Source of the DNA: Burkholderiaceae bacterium
Lineage (GTDB): Bacteria > Pseudomonadota > Gammaproteobacteria > Burkholderiales > Burkholderiaceae_E
NCBI GenBank assembly: GCA_016710525.1
Contig: JADJVQ010000052.1
Location: 1 to 46,804, forward strand
Length of the DNA: 46,804 nt
Reading direction: 5' to 3'
Below the pieces are notes generated by a model that saw only the letters and a program-made list of their open reading frames with translations, was not told the origin of the DNA and made no database searches. The position numbers and the translations under genes were made by a program. Each line of letters opens with the position of its first letter. Within the stretch, counting starts at the first letter, position 1. Below are positions 44,210-46,804 of this stretch, in pieces.

Positions 44210-45427
44210 TTGACCGATCCGCGACCGGACGAACGCCGCATCCTGATCTGGATGTGCGTCTTCATCGCCGTCAACCAGCTGGGCTTCGGCGCGCTGATCC
44301 CGGTGCTGCCGTTGTACGCGCAGGCCTTCGGCGTGCCCGCATCGGCGATCGGCAGCACCATCGCCATCTATGGTCTGGCACGGCTGTTCGTGGCGCTGCC
44401 GGGCGGGCGGGTGTGCGATCGCTACGGCCGCCGGCCCGCGATGGCGCTGGGCGGTGTGCTGTCCTGCCTGGGCAACCTGTGGTGCGCGTTGGCGCACAGC
44501 TTTCCGGAATTCCTGATGGCGCGCTTCATCGCCGGCGCCGGTGCCGGGCTGGTGCTCATGGTCGGCTCGGTGGTGCTGGCCGACATCAGCGTGCCCGAGC
44601 GGCGTGGCCGGATGATGGCGACCTACCAGGGGGTTTTCCTGTTCGCGGTAGGCATCGGGCCCTTACCGGGCGGCCTGCTGGCTGAACGGTTCGGGCTGGC
44701 CGCACCGTTCGGGGTCTATGCGATGGCCGCCGCGGTCGCCGCGGCGGTCGCGTGGTTTGCGGTGCCCGAGACCCGGCATTTCTCGACCGACGGGCGAGCC
44801 CCTTCGACGACGCAGCGTTTGCCCTTCCGGGCGCAGATGCGACTGCTGGCGGCCAACACCGGCTTCCTGCTGGTGAGCCTGCTCGGGCTGGCCAATGCGA
44901 TCGTGCGCACGGGCGGCCTGTTCAACGTCGTGCCGGTCATCGGGGCGGTCAAGCTGGGCCTGGGCGCGGGCCAGATCGGCAGCGGATTCGCGCTGGGCAG
45001 CGTGCTGGGCCTGCTGGCCAGCTATCCGGCCGGTGCGCTGGCCGACCGCTACGGGCGCAAGCCGATCATCGTACCCTCGGCCCTGCTCACCGGGGTATCC
45101 CTGCTGGCCTTCTGTGTGGCCCCCTCGTACGGCTGGTTCGTCGCGGCCTGTGTGGTCTGGGGAGTGGCGTCGGCGGTCAACGGCGCGGCGCCGGCCGCTT
45201 ATGCCGCCGACAATGCGCCGCCGGGCATGAATGCCTCGGCCATGGGGAGCTACCGGATGCTGGCCGACATCGGTTACGTGGTCGGGCCGATCGGCTTTGG
45301 GCTGATGGTCGACCTGGCGAGCCCCGAAGCCGCGCTGTTCGCCGGGGCGGCGCTGATCATGGGAGTTGGCCTGCTGTTTGCGCGGCATGCGCCGGAATCG
45401 CTGCGCCGCGACGCGACCCGGGGCTAG
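44210..45427 (+). CDS. MFS transporter (DHA1-type drug/metabolite exporter)
   Basis: A 405-aa, twelve-span major facilitator. 'VNQLGFGALIPVLPLYAQAFG' is TM1, 'GGRVCDRYGRRPAM' is the signature loop 2-3 motif, 'GRMMATYQGVFLFAVGIGPLPGGLLAERFG' (in parts) resembles motif C, and 'PAGALADRYGRKPII' repeats the loop motif in the second half. The only in-frame start near the N-terminus is TTG at 44210; nearby ATGs at 44166 and 44181 are in another frame. It probably exports drugs or metabolites by proton antiport. It is convergent with the second MFS gene and divergent from the flavoprotein. Confidence 0.88.
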   Translation: MTDPRPDERRILIWMCVFIAVNQLGFGALIPVLPLYAQAFGVPASAIGSTIAIYGLARLFVALPGGRVCDRYGRRPAMALGGVLSCLGNLWCALAHSFPEFLMARFIAGAGAGLVLMVGSVVLADISVPERRGRMMATYQGVFLFAVGIGPLPGGLLAERFGLAAPFGVYAMAAAVAAAVAWFAVPETRHFSTDGRAPSTTQRLPFRAQMRLLAANTGFLLVSLLGLANAIVRTGGLFNVVPVIGAVKLGLGAGQIGSGFALGSVLGLLASYPAGALADRYGRKPIIVPSALLTGVSLLAFCVAPSYGWFVAACVVWGVASAVNGAAPAAYAADNAPPGMNASAMGSYRMLADIGYVVGPIGFGLMVDLASPEAALFAGAALIMGVGLLFARHAPESLRRDATRG

Positions 45428-45452
45428 GGCGGGCGCTGCCGCTGGCCTGGAA

Positions 45453-46758
45453 TCAGCCGGGGCGGCTGCGCACCTGCCCCGCCACGGCACGAACCCCGCC
45501 GGGCGCGGCGCGCCAGATGGCGAACGCGGACACGAAGCAGAATCCGATCGCGATCCAGTAGGCAGGCGCGTAGCTGGCGGTCCGGTCGTGAACCAGCCCG
45601 GTCACCCAGGGACCGATCGCGCCGCCGCCGATGGCCGCGAGCATCACCGAACCGAAGATCGAACCGTAGTGGCGACCTTCGAAGATTTCAGCCGGGATGG
45701 CCCCGACCACCGAGGTCATGCCGTAGCCGAGCACGCCCTGGAGCAGCACCATCGCGTAGAGCAGCGTCAGGCTCGGTCTGCCCTCGAGCAGCAGCAGCGC
45801 GCCGTAGGTGAGTGCGAAGCCCAGGCAGCCGATGCTCCAGACGATCTCGCGGCCGATCCGGTCCGACAGCCAGCCCAGCGCGATCTGCCCCGGCACGCCG
45901 GCCAGGCTCACCACGCCCAGCGCCATGGCGGCCTGCGTGGTGTTGAAGCCCACTTCGATCAGGTACTTGGTCTGATGGACCTGCACCGCATACCAGGCGT
46001 ACAGGCCGCCGAAATAGCCCAGGGCCAGCCACCAGAAGCGGCGGGTGCGCAATGCGCGGGCGAGGGTCCAGTCGGTGGCGGCCCAGGCGGCATCGACGAT
46101 GTTCGTCTTGCGTGCCGGCCCGCTTGCGGTGCCGGGCGCCGCATCGCCATCCGGTTGCAGGCCCAGGTCTTCGGGCCGTCGGCGCAGCAGCAGGTTCAGC
46201 GGCGCGAGCAGAACCAGGGTGACGATGCCCAGGGTCCAGCAGGCCGCGCGCCAGCCGCTGCCTTCGATCAGGGTTTGGAGCGCCGGCAGCATCACGATCG
46301 ACCGGCGCCCACCCCGAGAACGCGATGCTCAGGGCCAGTCCGCGTCGCTGCACGAACCAGGCCGGCAGGAACAGGCCCTGACCGGTGTAGCCCAGGCACA
46401 CGCTGCCGGCCCCGACCAGCACGCCCAGGGTGAGGTAGACATGCCAGGGTTCGCTGGCCAGGGTGGCCAGAAGCAGTCCGGCCGCGGTGGCGGCCACGCC
46501 GAGTTCCATCACCACCCGCGGGCCGTGGCTGTCCATCAGCTTGCCCAGCGTGGGGCTGAGCACTGCCGAGACCATGAACCCGAACGAGAACGCCCCGGCG
46601 GTGACGCCCCGCTCCCAGCCGAATTCGGCGAGCATCGGCGGGAACAGCAATGAAAACGCGGTCCGGGCATTCACGCCGATCGCCATGGTGATGAACACCA
46701 CCAGGACCACCAGCCAGCCGTAATAGAAAGGCAAACGGCGCGACAGACGTGCTAGCAA
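45453..46758 (-). CDS. MFS transporter (monocarboxylate/oxalate-formate antiporter-like), frame broken at ~46298-46315
   Basis: The N-terminal half (46758 to ~46310) has 'YYGWLVVLVVFITMAIG' TM1, 'AEFGWERGVTAGAFS', 'GKLMDSHGPRVVM' and 'FVQRRGLALSIAFSG'. The C-terminal half, in another frame, continues 'VMLPALQTLIEGSGWRAACW', 'GQIALGWLSDRIGREIVW' and ends after TM12. The net change needed is one base removed or two G restored in the short G/C-rich stretch, where GVGAGSIVMLP would be the natural reading. The corrected protein is ~435 aa with twelve spans. It is likely an organic-acid importer. The 46-base tail to the window edge shows no further gene. Confidence 0.85.
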
Positions 46759-46804
46759 ATCGGCTCCCGGAGAAGTGACCAGGATAAGCGTATCAGTCGC
46801 GCTT

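Overview
The window is very G+C-rich, densely coding chromosomal DNA. It carries two Bug/TctC-type periplasmic receptors, a Liv-type ABC importer with an embedded acyl-CoA ligase, a TetR-controlled leucine-catabolism (liu) cluster and many CoA-ester and flavin enzymes. This mix is typical of Burkholderiales (Betaproteobacteria). The order-level assignment is inferred from gene content; there is no rRNA or other taxonomic marker. I see no tRNA, rRNA, CRISPR array, insertion sequence or prophage.

Layout. 1-6.5 kb: a FadR-type GntR regulator and a truncated Bug receptor run leftward. They are divergent from an acyl-CoA dehydrogenase, a second Bug receptor, an M20 amidohydrolase and a secreted dienelactone-hydrolase-like protein. 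6.5-9.3 kb: a luciferase-like flavin oxidoreductase faces a 3-hydroxybutyryl-CoA dehydrogenase and a TPMT-family methyltransferase. 9.3-16.6 kb: an acyl-CoA synthetase heads livG-livH-livM-livK-livF, probably an import-and-activate operon for a carboxylic acid. 16.6-24.7 kb: an old yellow enzyme, an orphan fused TssB-TssC sheath protein, a TauE/SafE exporter, a gamma-carbonic-anhydrase-like protein, a GNAT acetyltransferase, an atypical SDR, an enoyl-reductase-like MDR protein and an MBL hydrolase. 24.7-33.5 kb: the liu block, read leftward from a TetR regulator with a 32-bp operator: liuB, liuC, liuD, a damaged serine hydrolase, a hydroxyacid reductase, liuE, a DUF1289 protein and a small membrane protein. 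33.5-46.8 kb: a second serine hydrolase, a mandelate-racemase homologue, a MESH1-like HD hydrolase, a hybrid sensor kinase, a YqjM-type flavin reductase, a sirtuin, an MDR reductase overlapping an acyl-CoA-dehydrogenase-like flavoprotein, and two MFS transporters.

How the genes fit together. The theme is uptake, CoA activation, beta-oxidation-like breakdown and reduction of organic acids, with leucine/isovalerate degradation (3-methylcrotonyl-CoA to acetoacetate) the best-defined pathway. An isovaleryl-CoA dehydrogenase gene (liuA) is not beside it.

Sequence quality. Five leftward genes between 25.9 and 46.3 kb carry 1-2 base disruptions, mostly at short G/C runs. One of them also has its centre replaced by about 310 bases of C/G homopolymer. 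livK lacks its expected start codon, and a G15 run lies upstream of the M20 gene. Together these look like assembly or base-calling errors more than natural pseudogenes.

Most unusual biology: the orphan TssB-TssC fusion; two unrelated gene ends made of tandem repeats that place stop codons in all three frames; an SDR lacking its catalytic Tyr and Lys; and a mandelate-racemase homologue with a Lys-to-Arg change at one catalytic base.
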